From NCBI GenBank assembly GCA_902787975.1, contig CADAIP010000010.1, forward strand, positions 62,001-126,000: a stretch of DNA of 64,000 bases. Direction: 5' to 3'. Below, piece by piece: positions 1 through 8,422 of this stretch. The DNA comes from Oscillospiraceae bacterium. Lineage in GTDB: Bacteria; Bacillota; Clostridia; Saccharofermentanales; Saccharofermentanaceae. Position 1 is the first letter of the stretch. Each line of letters opens with the position of its first letter. The notes beneath the pieces were generated by a model that searched no databases, had not been told where the DNA came from, and saw nothing but the letters and a program-made list of their open reading frames with translations. Position numbers and translations under genes: made by a program.

Positions 1-591
1 GATACAGAAGAGCTTGCAGTAAGTCATAGCCATACTGAATCATTAGATAGCACTGACAGCAGATATAACACATTAGACTCTTTTGCCACCGTTAGAGTAG
101 TCGATGGAATATTAGAAGGTTGGAATGGCCAAGAATGGGTTAACTGTGGTTCTGCCAGCCAAAATGGTTTTGCTCACATAGAAGGTGTTGATGGCTTTGA
201 TCCATATACCGAACTTATCGGTGCAACAATAATCAACAACGCAACTCAAATGAGAAATGAATTAGCAAGAAATGGTGATAGTCTTATGCTCAAAAGTGAT
301 TATAGCAGAGGAGTCGCCGGCGTCAGGAAAGGAAGCTTGATCATCGATCTTTATCCGGAATACGTTCAAACACTTGAAGCCGGAGATTATACATTTACCG
401 CATATTTTATCAATGGAGGATCTATTTCCATCAATTTCAAGGTCGAAGACAAGGCTGCTACGAGTGTTCCTGCAACAGGCGAAGCTGTAAGCTCCACAAT
501 GATCTGGGGCGCGGTCCTCGTAAGCATCGCCGTTATCGGTGCAGGCATTGTATTTAATAAAAAAAGGCTTAGCAAAAAGAATCTTAAGTAA
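1..591 (+). CDS. C-terminal part of a cell-surface protein with a sortase-type sorting signal
   Basis: The frame is open from base 1 to the stop at 591, so the start lies outside the window and only about 196 residues are seen. The extracellular part has no family I recognise. The C-terminus shows a VPATG motif (an LPXTG-like signal), then a hydrophobic helix of about 20 residues (WGAVLVSIAVIGAGIVF) and a basic tail (NKKRLSKKN). This is the standard layout of a protein cut by sortase and attached to the wall, or at least anchored in the membrane. A sortase gene lies in the same window at 52035-52769 and could act on it, but the pairing is inferred. A terminator follows 25 bases after the stop. 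Confidence 0.8.
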   Translation, partial: DTEELAVSHSHTESLDSTDSRYNTLDSFATVRVVDGILEGWNGQEWVNCGSASQNGFAHIEGVDGFDPYTELIGATIINNATQMRNELARNGDSLMLKSDYSRGVAGVRKGSLIIDLYPEYVQTLEAGDYTFTAYFINGGSISINFKVEDKAATSVPATGEAVSSTMIWGAVLVSIAVIGAGIVFNKKRLSKKNLK

Positions 592-615
592 ACTTCTGAC
601 TGACACTAAAAATTT

Positions 616-648
616 ACGGGCTGACTCGATGTGAGACAGCCCGTTTTT
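616..648. terminator. Intrinsic terminator between convergent genes
   Basis: An 8-bp perfect stem (ACGGGCTG at 616-623 with CAGCCCGT at 637-644) is followed by a run of five T. It ends the surface-protein gene. The stem may also serve the convergent histidine kinase, although the minus-strand U-tract is poorer. Confidence 0.8.
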
Positions 649-667
649 ATTCCCCATATTGCGGCCG

Positions 668-2341
668 TTATTTCGTGCTTATCTTTGCTTCGAAAACCCC
701 GTCCTTAAGTTCTGTCGTAAGCTTCAGCCTGTGCTGCTCAAGTATCCTTCCGGCGATGGCGATGCCCGTTCCGGGAGTGAACTTGCCGGCTGTTGTTTTA
801 TTCCTGATGGTGATCGATTTAGATGTAATGGCCGCCTCGATCTTTGCGTCTTCGTTTCCATATTTAGCGGCATTATCGACAAGGCAGAAAAGCGCTGTGT
901 TAAAGTACTCCTTTTCGATCTTATATTCAGCATCGCCCTTGATGTCGAGGCCGGCACCTGCTTTGGAAGCGACTTCTTCGAGACACATGCGGATGGAAGT
1001 TTTCGAGAGCTTCAACGACGTCTTGTCGGCAGTCTTTAATAACGCTTCGATGTCCTTGTTCATGCCGGAAGCAGTGGCAAGGATCTCGTCGGCATAACGG
1101 TTCTTGTCAGCTTCGTTCGTGGTGTCTTTAAGGTTCTCGGCATAACCTCCGAGAATTTGCAGAGGCGTCTTCAGATTGTGTGCCAGTGAATCGATCAGGT
1201 TGTTCTTGAAGCGGTTGTTCTCGTATGCCATCTTGTACTGCGAATAAGGCTTTATCGCGGAAAGGCACGGAATGCCGATGCAGAGGACAAGGAGGAATAC
1301 CGCAAGTATTACGAAGAAGGGCCTGAGGAATACCGAATAAGGCAAAGTCTCCATGACATACTCAACCATGTACCACTGGCCGTTGATATTTGTAAGGATC
1401 AGTTTGCCCTGGATAAACGATCCGTCAGAGCCGGACGGGTACGCCACATAGTATTCGCGGGTAATATCGTTGTTAACTATTAATCTTGAATCTTCGTTTT
1501 GAACTGCGCGTTCAAGCTCACCGACACTTCCGGAAAGGAAGATATCCGCATTGTCATTCAGGAATCCGTCAGGTCTTTCTGCAACCTGGTAGATACATGT
1601 ATTTACATCAATACCGTCGTATTCAACATCAGTGTATCTGTCGGCATTTCCGGGTTCGGTAAAATCCCATTTAGCGCCGCCAGCCCGCTCGTTGAGGTAA
1701 CCGTCTACTTCGGAGACTTTTCCTAAATGCAGGGTGTCTCCTTCGATATAAAAAGATCGGACCATGGGCTGGGAATACTGAATGATTCCGCAAAGCTCGG
1801 TTGATGCACGGAAAACCTCGTTTCCATAAAAGTATGCACTCGATAAAGCAGTTGTATTCCAGCTGTTCGATAAGGCAGGATCCATTACACGTTCTACACC
1901 CCATAACTCATCGCACTTTTTGTATTCGATGGTCCAGTCTCTTCCGTTTACGTTGTCGGTTCTTTTTCCCAGTGCGAGCAGATCCTCATCTTTGGTCACG
2001 TATACCCAGTTATGGATGTCCGTCATCTCTACAGGAATAACGTTGTAATCAGATTCATAGATCGTTTCAAAACTGCCGTCTTCACCGACCTTTGCAAACT
2101 TTACGTAGTCAGATGCATACATGTTCGTAAGGATGTCTGTAAAGGTGATGCCATATTTCCCATCATCGATGCCTTCCAGAATCTTCAAGTATTTATTGCC
2201 GATCTCAGAGAAACCGTCTGTTACGGAATGGTCGTAAATATTCTTCATGTATGCTGCCGAAGCCGCGAAAACGATCACTCCAATAAGAAGTCCTGCGACG
2301 AGTCTTCCACACAAAAAACTGAAATAACTCTTTTTCTTCAT
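668..2341 (-). CDS. Two-component sensor histidine kinase
   Basis: 557 residues. An N-terminal membrane helix (about 12-32) and a second helix (about 335-362, LRPFFVILAVFLLVLCIGIP) enclose a ~300-residue extracellular sensor region with no recognised domain. The cytoplasmic part has the H-box HNLKTPL with the phospho-accepting histidine, an N-box (LVDNAAKYG) and a G-box (GTGIAIAGRILEQH). The ATPase domain is short but has the expected motifs. A GGGGGAG Shine-Dalgarno precedes the ATG. The gene follows its response regulator by 28 bases on the same strand, so the two form an operon. The signal sensed cannot be read from the sequence. Confidence 0.9.
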   Translation of the reverse strand: MKKKSYFSFLCGRLVAGLLIGVIVFAASAAYMKNIYDHSVTDGFSEIGNKYLKILEGIDDGKYGITFTDILTNMYASDYVKFAKVGEDGSFETIYESDYNVIPVEMTDIHNWVYVTKDEDLLALGKRTDNVNGRDWTIEYKKCDELWGVERVMDPALSNSWNTTALSSAYFYGNEVFRASTELCGIIQYSQPMVRSFYIEGDTLHLGKVSEVDGYLNERAGGAKWDFTEPGNADRYTDVEYDGIDVNTCIYQVAERPDGFLNDNADIFLSGSVGELERAVQNEDSRLIVNNDITREYYVAYPSGSDGSFIQGKLILTNINGQWYMVEYVMETLPYSVFLRPFFVILAVFLLVLCIGIPCLSAIKPYSQYKMAYENNRFKNNLIDSLAHNLKTPLQILGGYAENLKDTTNEADKNRYADEILATASGMNKDIEALLKTADKTSLKLSKTSIRMCLEEVASKAGAGLDIKGDAEYKIEKEYFNTALFCLVDNAAKYGNEDAKIEAAITSKSITIRNKTTAGKFTPGTGIAIAGRILEQHRLKLTTELKDGVFEAKISTK

Positions 2342-2369
2342 GCTGCTGTCTCCCCCATTATCTCTTAGC

Positions 2370-3038
2370 TCAGTCGAAGCGGTATCCGACCCCGATGAGC
2401 GTCTTGATGCGCGATCCTTCTTTTCTAAGGATCTTACGGAGGTTCTTCACGCGGTTATCGATGACTCTTTCAGAGATAAAGTCATCTCCGCCCCAGGCGA
2501 CCGCAAGCAGAAGTCTTCTCGTGATCGCAACTCCCGGATGCTCCATCATGTACTTGAGGATCTGATATTCCTTGGGCGGCATGTCGACCACTTCGTCAGA
2601 AACCTTCACTTCGAATCTCTCAGGATCAAGAGTGATCTGGCCGCTTGTCAGGATCTTATGCCTGACAACGTCCTGCGCTGACCGCTCGAGCAGTGCCAGC
2701 AGCTTGCTGTACAGTATCGCGAGCGAAAAGGGCTTCACGATGTAATCGTCGGCGCCCAGCTCGTAGCCGTACAAAACATCCTCTTCCCTGACCTTGCCCG
2801 TAAGGAAAACCACCGGCACGTCAGATCTCTTCCTGATGATCTTGCAAAGTTCAAATCCGTCAAGACCGGGCATCATGATATCGAGTACGATAAGGTCGTA
2901 GGATTCATTTAAGATCTTCGAGAGACCGGCGTTTCCGTCCTCGGCAAAGTCGAGCGTGATCTTTTCGCGCCTTCCGAAATAGTCTCCGATGACCTCTCTT
3001 ATCTGACTGTCGTCTTCGACGAGCAAAACTCTGTACAT
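2370..3038 (-). CDS. OmpR/PhoB-family response regulator
   Basis: 222 residues. The receiver domain (about 1-115) has the acidic pocket EDD near residue 8, the phospho-acceptor Asp in LIVLDIMMPG and the conserved Lys in IVKPFS. The C-terminal half (about 125-222) is a winged-helix DNA-binding domain ending in the usual IKTLIGVGYRFD. GGAGGT sits upstream of the ATG. It is the first gene of an operon with the histidine kinase at 668-2341. The divergent metal transporter is an obvious candidate target by position, but the Fur-type box there suggests a different regulator. Confidence 0.93.
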   Translation of the reverse strand: MYRVLLVEDDSQIREVIGDYFGRREKITLDFAEDGNAGLSKILNESYDLIVLDIMMPGLDGFELCKIIRKRSDVPVVFLTGKVREEDVLYGYELGADDYIVKPFSLAILYSKLLALLERSAQDVVRHKILTSGQITLDPERFEVKVSDEVVDMPPKEYQILKYMMEHPGVAITRRLLLAVAWGGDDFISERVIDNRVKNLRKILRKEGSRIKTLIGVGYRFD

Positions 3039-3146
3039 GAGTACCTCCGTCTGAGAGTATGTTACAGGTTCAGTGTATCGTTAGTGTATCGATTTGCAAA
3101 ATCAACGCTTTTACGTCCAAAATTGAGAAAAATTATCAAATTTGTC

Positions 3147-3165
3147 GAAAATGATAATCAGTTTC
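3147..3165 (+). promoter_or_regulatory. Fur-family (Fur/Zur/PerR type) operator
   Basis: GAAAATGATAATCAGTTTC matches 16 of 19 positions of the classical Fur box GATAATGATAATCATTATC. It lies 3 bases upstream of the -35 hexamer of the metal-transporter promoter. A further half-site, ATTATCA, lies at 3132-3138. Metal-dependent repression of the transporter is inferred. Confidence 0.7.
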
Positions 3166-3168
3166 ATA

Positions 3169-3197
3169 TTGACACTCTGAAGGGGCGCTCATATAAT
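3169..3197 (+). promoter_or_regulatory. Consensus sigma-70/A promoter of the metal ABC transporter operon
   Basis: TTGACA at 3169-3174, a 17-base spacer and TATAAT at 3192-3197 form a perfect consensus promoter. It lies inside the longest open frame, which begins at 3084. That frame's upstream portion is therefore not translated, and the ATG at 3240 is the start. Confidence 0.9.
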
Positions 3198-3239
3198 AGC
3201 CTTCCAAACCAACATGTTTTATATAAAGAAAGACGGGAA

Positions 3240-4214
3240 ATGGCTATTAAGGACTTTATCAGAAAATCCATATCACTTATGCTTGCAGGGCTCATGACAG
3301 CCTCCATGTGCGCATGTACGGCAAACACTTCCAAGTCCGGCAAGCTCAACATCGTAACTACCATTTTCCCTGAATACGACTGGGTCAGGAACATCGCCGG
3401 CGACAATATAAACAACATCGACCTGACGCTCCTTTGCGACAACGGCGTTGACATGCACAGCTTCCAGCCGACGGCAAGCGACATCGTAAAGATCTCTTCT
3501 TGTGATGTTTTCGTTTATGTCGGAGGCGAGTCTGACGAATGGGTCGAAGATGTCCTCAAGGAAGCAGTAAATGAAAAAATGCAGGTCGTAAAACTCATGG
3601 ACGTTATTGGTGAATCCGCCGTTGAGGAAGAGATCGTCGAAGGCATGCAGGCTGAAGACGATGAGGACGAAGGCGATGGCGGCACCGAATATGACGAGCA
3701 CATCTGGCTCTCGCTTAAGAATGCGCAGAAATGCGTGCTGGCCATATCCGCTGCAATGGGTGCAGTTGACCCTTCCAACAATAAGAATTATTACATGAAT
3801 TCGGTCAGCTATAACAACACGCTGGATGAACTCGACAAGAAGTACGCAGAAGCCGTTAATAACGCTGGCAGGGACACGATCCTTTTCGCCGACAGGTTCC
3901 CTTTCAGATATCTGACTGATGACTATAACCTCAATTACTATGCGGCTTTCGCAGGATGCTCTGCCGAGACTGAGGCAAGCTTCGACACGGTAGTGTTCCT
4001 TGCGGGCAAAGTTGACGAATTAGGACTTAACGCAGTCATCACCATCGACAGCGGTGACCAGTCGATCGCGAAAACAATTATAGAGAACACTTCATCCAAG
4101 GATCAGGAGATCCTTGTGATGGATTCAATGCAGAGCACGAAGACCTCCGATAACAGGTCTTATGTGGAGATAATGGAAAGCAATCTCGTAGTTTTGGAGA
4201 AGGCACTCGGATAA
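3240..4214 (+). CDS. Metal ABC transporter substrate-binding lipoprotein (ZnuA/AdcA/PsaA family)
   Basis: 324 residues from the ATG at 3240, chosen because the promoter at 3169-3197 and a signal peptide point there. The peptide has a basic start, a hydrophobic core and a lipobox-like end around ASMCAC. The mature protein shows the first two cluster A-I metal ligands, His in VDMHSFQPT and His in DEHIWLS. The usual third His position (F-H-D-x-F) reads FADRFPF, so Glu or Asp nearby may substitute. The fourth ligand is probably the Asp in TIDSGDQS. An acidic stretch (EDDEDEGDGG) replaces the His-rich loop of ZnuA. The stop overlaps the next start (TAATG). Whether the metal is zinc, manganese or iron is not settled. 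Confidence 0.9.
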   Translation: MAIKDFIRKSISLMLAGLMTASMCACTANTSKSGKLNIVTTIFPEYDWVRNIAGDNINNIDLTLLCDNGVDMHSFQPTASDIVKISSCDVFVYVGGESDEWVEDVLKEAVNEKMQVVKLMDVIGESAVEEEIVEGMQAEDDEDEGDGGTEYDEHIWLSLKNAQKCVLAISAAMGAVDPSNNKNYYMNSVSYNNTLDELDKKYAEAVNNAGRDTILFADRFPFRYLTDDYNLNYYAAFAGCSAETEASFDTVVFLAGKVDELGLNAVITIDSGDQSIAKTIIENTSSKDQEILVMDSMQSTKTSDNRSYVEIMESNLVVLEKALG

Positions 4215-4921
4215 TGGAACAGCTCGTTTGCAAAAATCTTAAACTCGGTTACGAGAACATCACCCTCGCTGAAGACTTGAGCTTCAGTGTCGAAAAGGGC
4301 GACTATCTCTGCATCGTAGGCGAGAATGGCGCGGGCAAATCCACTCTCATGAGAACGATATTAAGACTCCAGAAGCCTTTAGCAGGCACCATCGAATATA
4401 ACGATGATCTCACCGCTTCAAAGATCGGCTATCTCCCTCAGCAGACTGTTGTCCAGAAGGACTTCCCTGCTTCTGTTTACGAAGTCGTCCTGTCCGGATG
4501 CCAGAACAGCCTGGGCTTTAATATTTTCTATTCAAAGGAAGCAAAGAAGAGAGCTCACGACAATATGGAGCGCCTTGGAATAAGCGACCTTGCGAAGTGG
4601 AGCTACCGTGACCTTTCTGGCGGTCAGCAGCAGAGAGTACTTCTTGCAAGAGCGCTCTGCGCAACAGAGAAGATGCTGCTTCTGGACGAACCCGTATCAG
4701 GCCTTGACCCGATGGTAACTTTGGAGATGTATGACCTTATCGACAAGCTCAACGATGAGGGCATCACGATAATAATGATCTCACACGACATTGCATGCTC
4801 CGTTAAATATGCGAAGCACGTTCTCCATATCGGAAATAATTTCTTCTTCGGAACCGTTGATGACTACAAGACATCAGCTGCCGGCGCGAAGTATCTGGAG
4901 GGAGGTCATCACCATCATTAA
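4214..4921 (+). CDS. Metal ABC transporter ATP-binding protein (ZnuC/AdcC-like)
   Basis: 235 residues. Walker A GENGAGKST, Q-loop LPQQ, signature LSGGQQQR, Walker B LLLDEP and the switch His in ISHD are all present. The C-terminus ends GGHHHH, a His-rich tail suited to metal binding. The bases coding that tail also contain the GGAGG Shine-Dalgarno for the downstream permease. It overlaps the binding-protein gene by one base and is the second gene of the three-gene uptake operon. Confidence 0.95.
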   Translation: MEQLVCKNLKLGYENITLAEDLSFSVEKGDYLCIVGENGAGKSTLMRTILRLQKPLAGTIEYNDDLTASKIGYLPQQTVVQKDFPASVYEVVLSGCQNSLGFNIFYSKEAKKRAHDNMERLGISDLAKWSYRDLSGGQQQRVLLARALCATEKMLLLDEPVSGLDPMVTLEMYDLIDKLNDEGITIIMISHDIACSVKYAKHVLHIGNNFFFGTVDDYKTSAAGAKYLEGGHHHH

Positions 4922-5747
4922 TACGTTGATCTCATACTTCTCATATCCGTTCGTAAGATACGCGCTCATAGTAGGCGTGCTGATCGCACTGTGCTCATCA
5001 CTGCTCGGCGTAATCCTCGTATTGAAGCGATTCTCATATATCGGAGACGGTCTTTCACATGTCGCATTCGGTGCGATGGCCATAGCAGCAGTAGTGGGCC
5101 TTACAGACCGCATGATCCTAACTCTGCCCATCACGATAGTCTGCGCGATCCTTCTTTTGTGGACAGGCCAGAATACAAAGATAAAAGGTGACGCGGCAAT
5201 CGCCATGATATCCGTCGGAGCGCTTGCAGTAGGTTATCTCCTGATGAACCTCTTCCCGACTTCTTCTAATATCTCAGGCGACGTCTGCACAACGCTTTTC
5301 GGTTCCATGAAGATCCTTACGCTTACCAAATCTGAGGTAATCCTCAGTATCGTTCTGTCGGTCGTAGTGGTAATTCTTTTCGTGGCTTTCTACAACAGAT
5401 TCTTTGCGGTGACTTTCGACGAGAGCTTCGCGAAAGCAGTCGGCACGAAGACCAATCTTCTGAACCTTCTCATCGCGACCATAATCGCGGTGATCATCGT
5501 TCTTGCAATGAACCTCGTAGGCTCACTCCTCGTATCCGCGCTGGTCATCTTCCCTGCGCTGTCTGCAATGAGAGTCTTCAAGAGCTTCCGCTCGGTAACC
5601 ATCTGTGCGGCTGTTATATCTGTCGTCTGCGCACTTATCGGAATCATAGTCTCGATCCTGATGGACACACCGGTTGGATCGACGATAGTCATAACAGACA
5701 TCGCCGCTTTCCTCGTGTGCACTATCATCGGTAAGATCAAAGGCTGA
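4917..5747 (+). CDS. Metal ABC transporter permease (ZnuB/AdcB-like); start codon uncertain
   Basis: About 273-276 residues with seven to eight hydrophobic segments and the family motif GDGLSHVAFGA. The frame has no ATG or GTG near the Shine-Dalgarno GGAGG at 4901-4905. Candidate starts are ATT at 4917 (11-base spacing, used here), ATC at 4914, or TTG at 4926 (20-base spacing). The longest frame would begin inside the ATPase gene at 4791, but its extra residues look like an out-of-frame shadow. Relatives begin about 6-7 residues before YFSYPF, which fits 4914 or 4917. This is the last gene of the operon. Confidence 0.85.
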   Translation: MNTLISYFSYPFVRYALIVGVLIALCSSLLGVILVLKRFSYIGDGLSHVAFGAMAIAAVVGLTDRMILTLPITIVCAILLLWTGQNTKIKGDAAIAMISVGALAVGYLLMNLFPTSSNISGDVCTTLFGSMKILTLTKSEVILSIVLSVVVVILFVAFYNRFFAVTFDESFAKAVGTKTNLLNLLIATIIAVIIVLAMNLVGSLLVSALVIFPALSAMRVFKSFRSVTICAAVISVVCALIGIIVSILMDTPVGSTIVITDIAAFLVCTIIGKIKG

Positions 5748-5800
5748 TCAGATATCAGGATCTACGTTGGAACGTATTTTGTCATAGACCTCTTCTTCGT

Positions 5801-6622
5801 TTAAGCCTTTCCTTCCTTAAACATCTTCATCATCTCGTTTGTAAGGCTGTATTCATCGGGCTGGAGCTCGATGTCTTCCCTTGAACGCCACTCGGCAACT
5901 TTGAGCTCGCCTTCATCCATCTTAATGGTGTCGTCGCCGTCAACGTCGCAGTAGAAACCGACGAGGATATCGTCAACGATTCCCCACGGCTGTGATTTGT
6001 AGTAACGGATATTCTTGACCTTAAGACCCGTCTCTTCCATCGCTTCACGCGCGACAGTCTCTTCCAATGTCTCGCCTATCTCGGTAAAACCCGCGACGAG
6101 AGCAAAGTGTGCAAAGCCTGTCCTGTATTTGGTCACAAGGATCTTATCGCCGTTCGTGATGCCGACTATGACTGCGGGAACCACGCGCGGGTAGAGCACG
6201 TTGCCGCATTCACACCTTAACGCGCGCTCCTTGCTGTCTATATAAGTTTCTTTTCCGCATATGCCGCAGTATCTGTTTCCGCGGTACCAGTTCGCGAGCT
6301 GGAGCGCCGTGAAAGCAAGGAAAACATTCTCCTTCCCTGCTATGCCGGAACGTCTGAAAGACTTTACGTTCACGAATTCATATCCGTCAGGAATACCGGT
6401 TCCTTCCCTTGCATCAAGGAAGAAATAATAATCTTCGTCGAGCGCGAAAAGATAGACCAGCTTGTCTTTAAGCTCTTCATCAAGCTCACTTACGCGCGGG
6501 AATGCTTCGCCCCTGACCAGGATATCCTGGTGTCTGAAGGCCATAACAAAACTGCCTGAAGCAGGCTTTCTGTCCGGATAATAATGGTTATCCAGCTTAT
6601 GCGGGTAAATGTCCTGTATCAT
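5801..6622 (-). CDS. nudC: NADH pyrophosphatase (NAD-capped RNA decapping Nudix hydrolase)
   Basis: 273 residues from the ATG at 6622; a GTG three codons upstream is possible but less typical of the family. A four-cysteine zinc ribbon (CGICG ... CECG, about residues 105-128) precedes the Nudix domain. The Nudix box GX5EX7REXXEEXGX is complete, from GFTEIGE through REAMEETG. The SQPW motif (YKSQPWG) that marks the NADH pyrophosphatase subfamily follows. It hydrolyses NAD(H) to NMN(H) and AMP and, in characterised homologues, removes NAD caps from RNA. It stands alone, convergent with the permease gene. Confidence 0.93.
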   Translation of the reverse strand: MIQDIYPHKLDNHYYPDRKPASGSFVMAFRHQDILVRGEAFPRVSELDEELKDKLVYLFALDEDYYFFLDAREGTGIPDGYEFVNVKSFRRSGIAGKENVFLAFTALQLANWYRGNRYCGICGKETYIDSKERALRCECGNVLYPRVVPAVIVGITNGDKILVTKYRTGFAHFALVAGFTEIGETLEETVAREAMEETGLKVKNIRYYKSQPWGIVDDILVGFYCDVDGDDTIKMDEGELKVAEWRSREDIELQPDEYSLTNEMMKMFKEGKA

Positions 6623-6748
6623 GGTTTTCACGTCTTTCGCGGTTTTTCAAGATTTTAGCAATAGTGCCGTGAGATTTAAAGATTGCTTAAAGATAATTCC
6701 TTAACTCAGCGATACTATATGCTTATAAAATGCAGTGAGGTGCCATTC

Positions 6749-7690
6749 ATGAAATACCAGCTTAACAACAAAACACTTACATCAGGACTTGTCGGCACAT
6801 GGTCCTGGGGCAAAGGAAACAACGGCTCGAAAATGATCTTCGGCCAGAATTTCACTAAAGAACAGCTTAAGGAAGTTTTCGAGAAGGCGTACGCATCGGG
6901 TTTCAACGCGTGGGACACCGCCGAAGTTTACGGCATGGGAACTGCTGAAACTCTCATAGGAGAATTCATCAAGGACAAGCCGGACGTGTTTATCTCGACC
7001 AAGCATTTTCCGGGCAAGAGATACAAAGACGGCGAGACACGCGCTGCGCTCGAAGCAAGCCTTAAGCGCCTCGGATTATCCAAGGCCGACCTGTATTTTC
7101 TGCACTCGCCCAAGAATATCGAGAGCAACATGAAAGAGATGGCCGAACTCTACAAAGAAGGCCTGATTGGCAGCATCGGCCTGTCCAACGGCAACCCGGA
7201 GCAGATTGCTCTGGCGTGTAAGATCCTTGAGGAAAACGGCGCGCATCTTGATGCCATACAGAACCACTACAGTCTTTTCGCGATGGAAAGAGAAGCATCC
7301 ACACTTGCCTTCTGCAAAGAGCACGGTATTTTGTTCTTCGGCTACATGCTTCTCGAGCAGGGTGCTTTGTCAGGCCATTACAACAAAGACCACCACTTTG
7401 AGACTTTCTCAATGAGAGGCCTGATGTTCGGAAAATCAAAGTTTAAGAAGTCCGATGCACTGATCAGCTACATCTGCGGGCTGGGCGAAAAATATTCCAT
7501 CGATTCATCACAGATCGCTATCGCCTGGGGCGTGTCAAAAGGCATAATTCCGATTGTCGGCATTAACAAGCCCCGTCACGTGGAACCTCTCGCAAAGGGC
7601 CTTAATCTGGAGCTTGCAGACGAGGAGATCTCACGCCTTGAAGAACTTGCGCTCGCAACGGGAATCAAGCAGAAAGGCACGTGGGAATAA
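6749..7690 (+). CDS. Aldo/keto reductase
   Basis: 313 residues from the ATG at 6749, preceded by GTGAGGTG; the open frame extends further upstream without a better start. The (beta/alpha)8 barrel carries the catalytic tetrad: Asp and Tyr in WDTAEVYG, Lys in ISTKHF and His in YFLHSP. The C-terminal cofactor part shows IVGINKPRHV, the nucleotide-phosphate binding loop of the family. It reduces carbonyls with NAD(P)H; the substrate is unknown. It is monocistronic, and the hairpin array at 7699-7948 begins 9 bases after the stop and may end its transcript. Confidence 0.9.
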   Translation: MKYQLNNKTLTSGLVGTWSWGKGNNGSKMIFGQNFTKEQLKEVFEKAYASGFNAWDTAEVYGMGTAETLIGEFIKDKPDVFISTKHFPGKRYKDGETRAALEASLKRLGLSKADLYFLHSPKNIESNMKEMAELYKEGLIGSIGLSNGNPEQIALACKILEENGAHLDAIQNHYSLFAMEREASTLAFCKEHGILFFGYMLLEQGALSGHYNKDHHFETFSMRGLMFGKSKFKKSDALISYICGLGEKYSIDSSQIAIAWGVSKGIIPIVGINKPRHVEPLAKGLNLELADEEISRLEELALATGIKQKGTWE

Positions 7691-7698
7691 AAATGAGA

Positions 7699-7948
7699 AT
7701 ACCGTCCCAAAGACGATTTCTTGAGTTGGGACGGTATAGCGGAGTTGAATTTGTAAGACAACATACCGTCCCAAATGTTATTTTGCCGTTTGGGACGGTA
7801 TCTTTTTGCCTCAAAGCGATCTCAAATTGAAATCTGACACCGTCCCAAATGCGTTTTTCTAAATTGGGACGGTATGCGTGAGTAATTCGGATGATGTTAT
7901 GAAGAAAAAATACCGTCCCATTGGCTCTTTTCGCGTTTGGGACGGTAA
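7699..7948. repeat. Four-copy array of a 39-bp palindromic hairpin unit
   Basis: Units at 7699-7737, 7763-7801, 7837-7875 and 7910-7948 are each exactly 39 bp. Each has arms ATACCGTCCCAA and TTGGGACGGTAT (10-12 bp conserved) around a variable loop of about 15 bases. Periods are 64, 74 and 73 bp. The spacers are unrelated to each other. The array fills the gap between two convergent genes. It is not a CRISPR, since each repeat is a hairpin with its own variable loop. Roles as terminators, REP-like elements or processing sites are possible. Confidence 0.9.
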
Positions 7949-7981
7949 ATCAAATAACAAATTAATATCAATGAAATGATA

Positions 7982-8389
7982 TCAGAACGTGAACTCTTCC
8001 GGTGCAGCCGTGAATGAGCTGAATGTGGCTGTTGCATCCTTGAAGAAGAGGACCTGTGTGTTGTCGTCATCAGGGTTATACATTCCCTTAAGATCAGGAT
8101 ACTTCTCGAGCATGGCAACCTTAACGTCTCTTGAATCATCGTTGATGAGTTCGCCTGATACGCGGAGCCATGTTCCTGTCTGTCCGTCAAAAGCGCAGAT
8201 CTCAGCCTTCGGATTTGCAGCGAGCTGCTTTGAAACGGGCTTAACCTTGCCTGTCTGAATATAAAGCTTTCCGTCATAAACGAGTACTGTTCCGAAAGGT
8301 CTTACTCTCGGCTGGTCACCGTCAACTGTTGCGAGGTAATAAGTTCTTGTCTTGTCCAAAAATTCAGATACTTTCTCGATGTTTGACAT
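7982..8389 (-). CDS. Pyridoxamine 5'-phosphate oxidase-fold flavoprotein
   Basis: 135 residues, a typical length for the small FMN-binding split-barrel family. The N-terminus YYLATVDGDQPRVRPFG matches the first strand pair and the conserved RPFG flavin-binding segment of the PNPOx-like group. AAAGGAGATAACTACC precedes the ATG. The function is probably an FMN- or F420-type oxidoreductase of unknown substrate. It is the downstream member of a small minus-strand cluster with the Dabb protein (33-base gap). Confidence 0.85.
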   Translation of the reverse strand: MSNIEKVSEFLDKTRTYYLATVDGDQPRVRPFGTVLVYDGKLYIQTGKVKPVSKQLAANPKAEICAFDGQTGTWLRVSGELINDDSRDVKVAMLEKYPDLKGMYNPDDDNTQVLFFKDATATFSSFTAAPEEFTF

Positions 8390-8422
8390 GGTAGTTATCT
8401 CCTTTTATTTGCTTTTAAAATT

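Noticed and set aside
3084-3239. N-terminal extension of the metal-binding lipoprotein
   Set aside because: It contains a consensus promoter and Fur-type box, and the signal peptide begins at 3240.
7699-7948. CRISPR array
   Set aside because: Units are palindromes with variable loops inside the repeat, only four copies, uneven periods and no cas genes.
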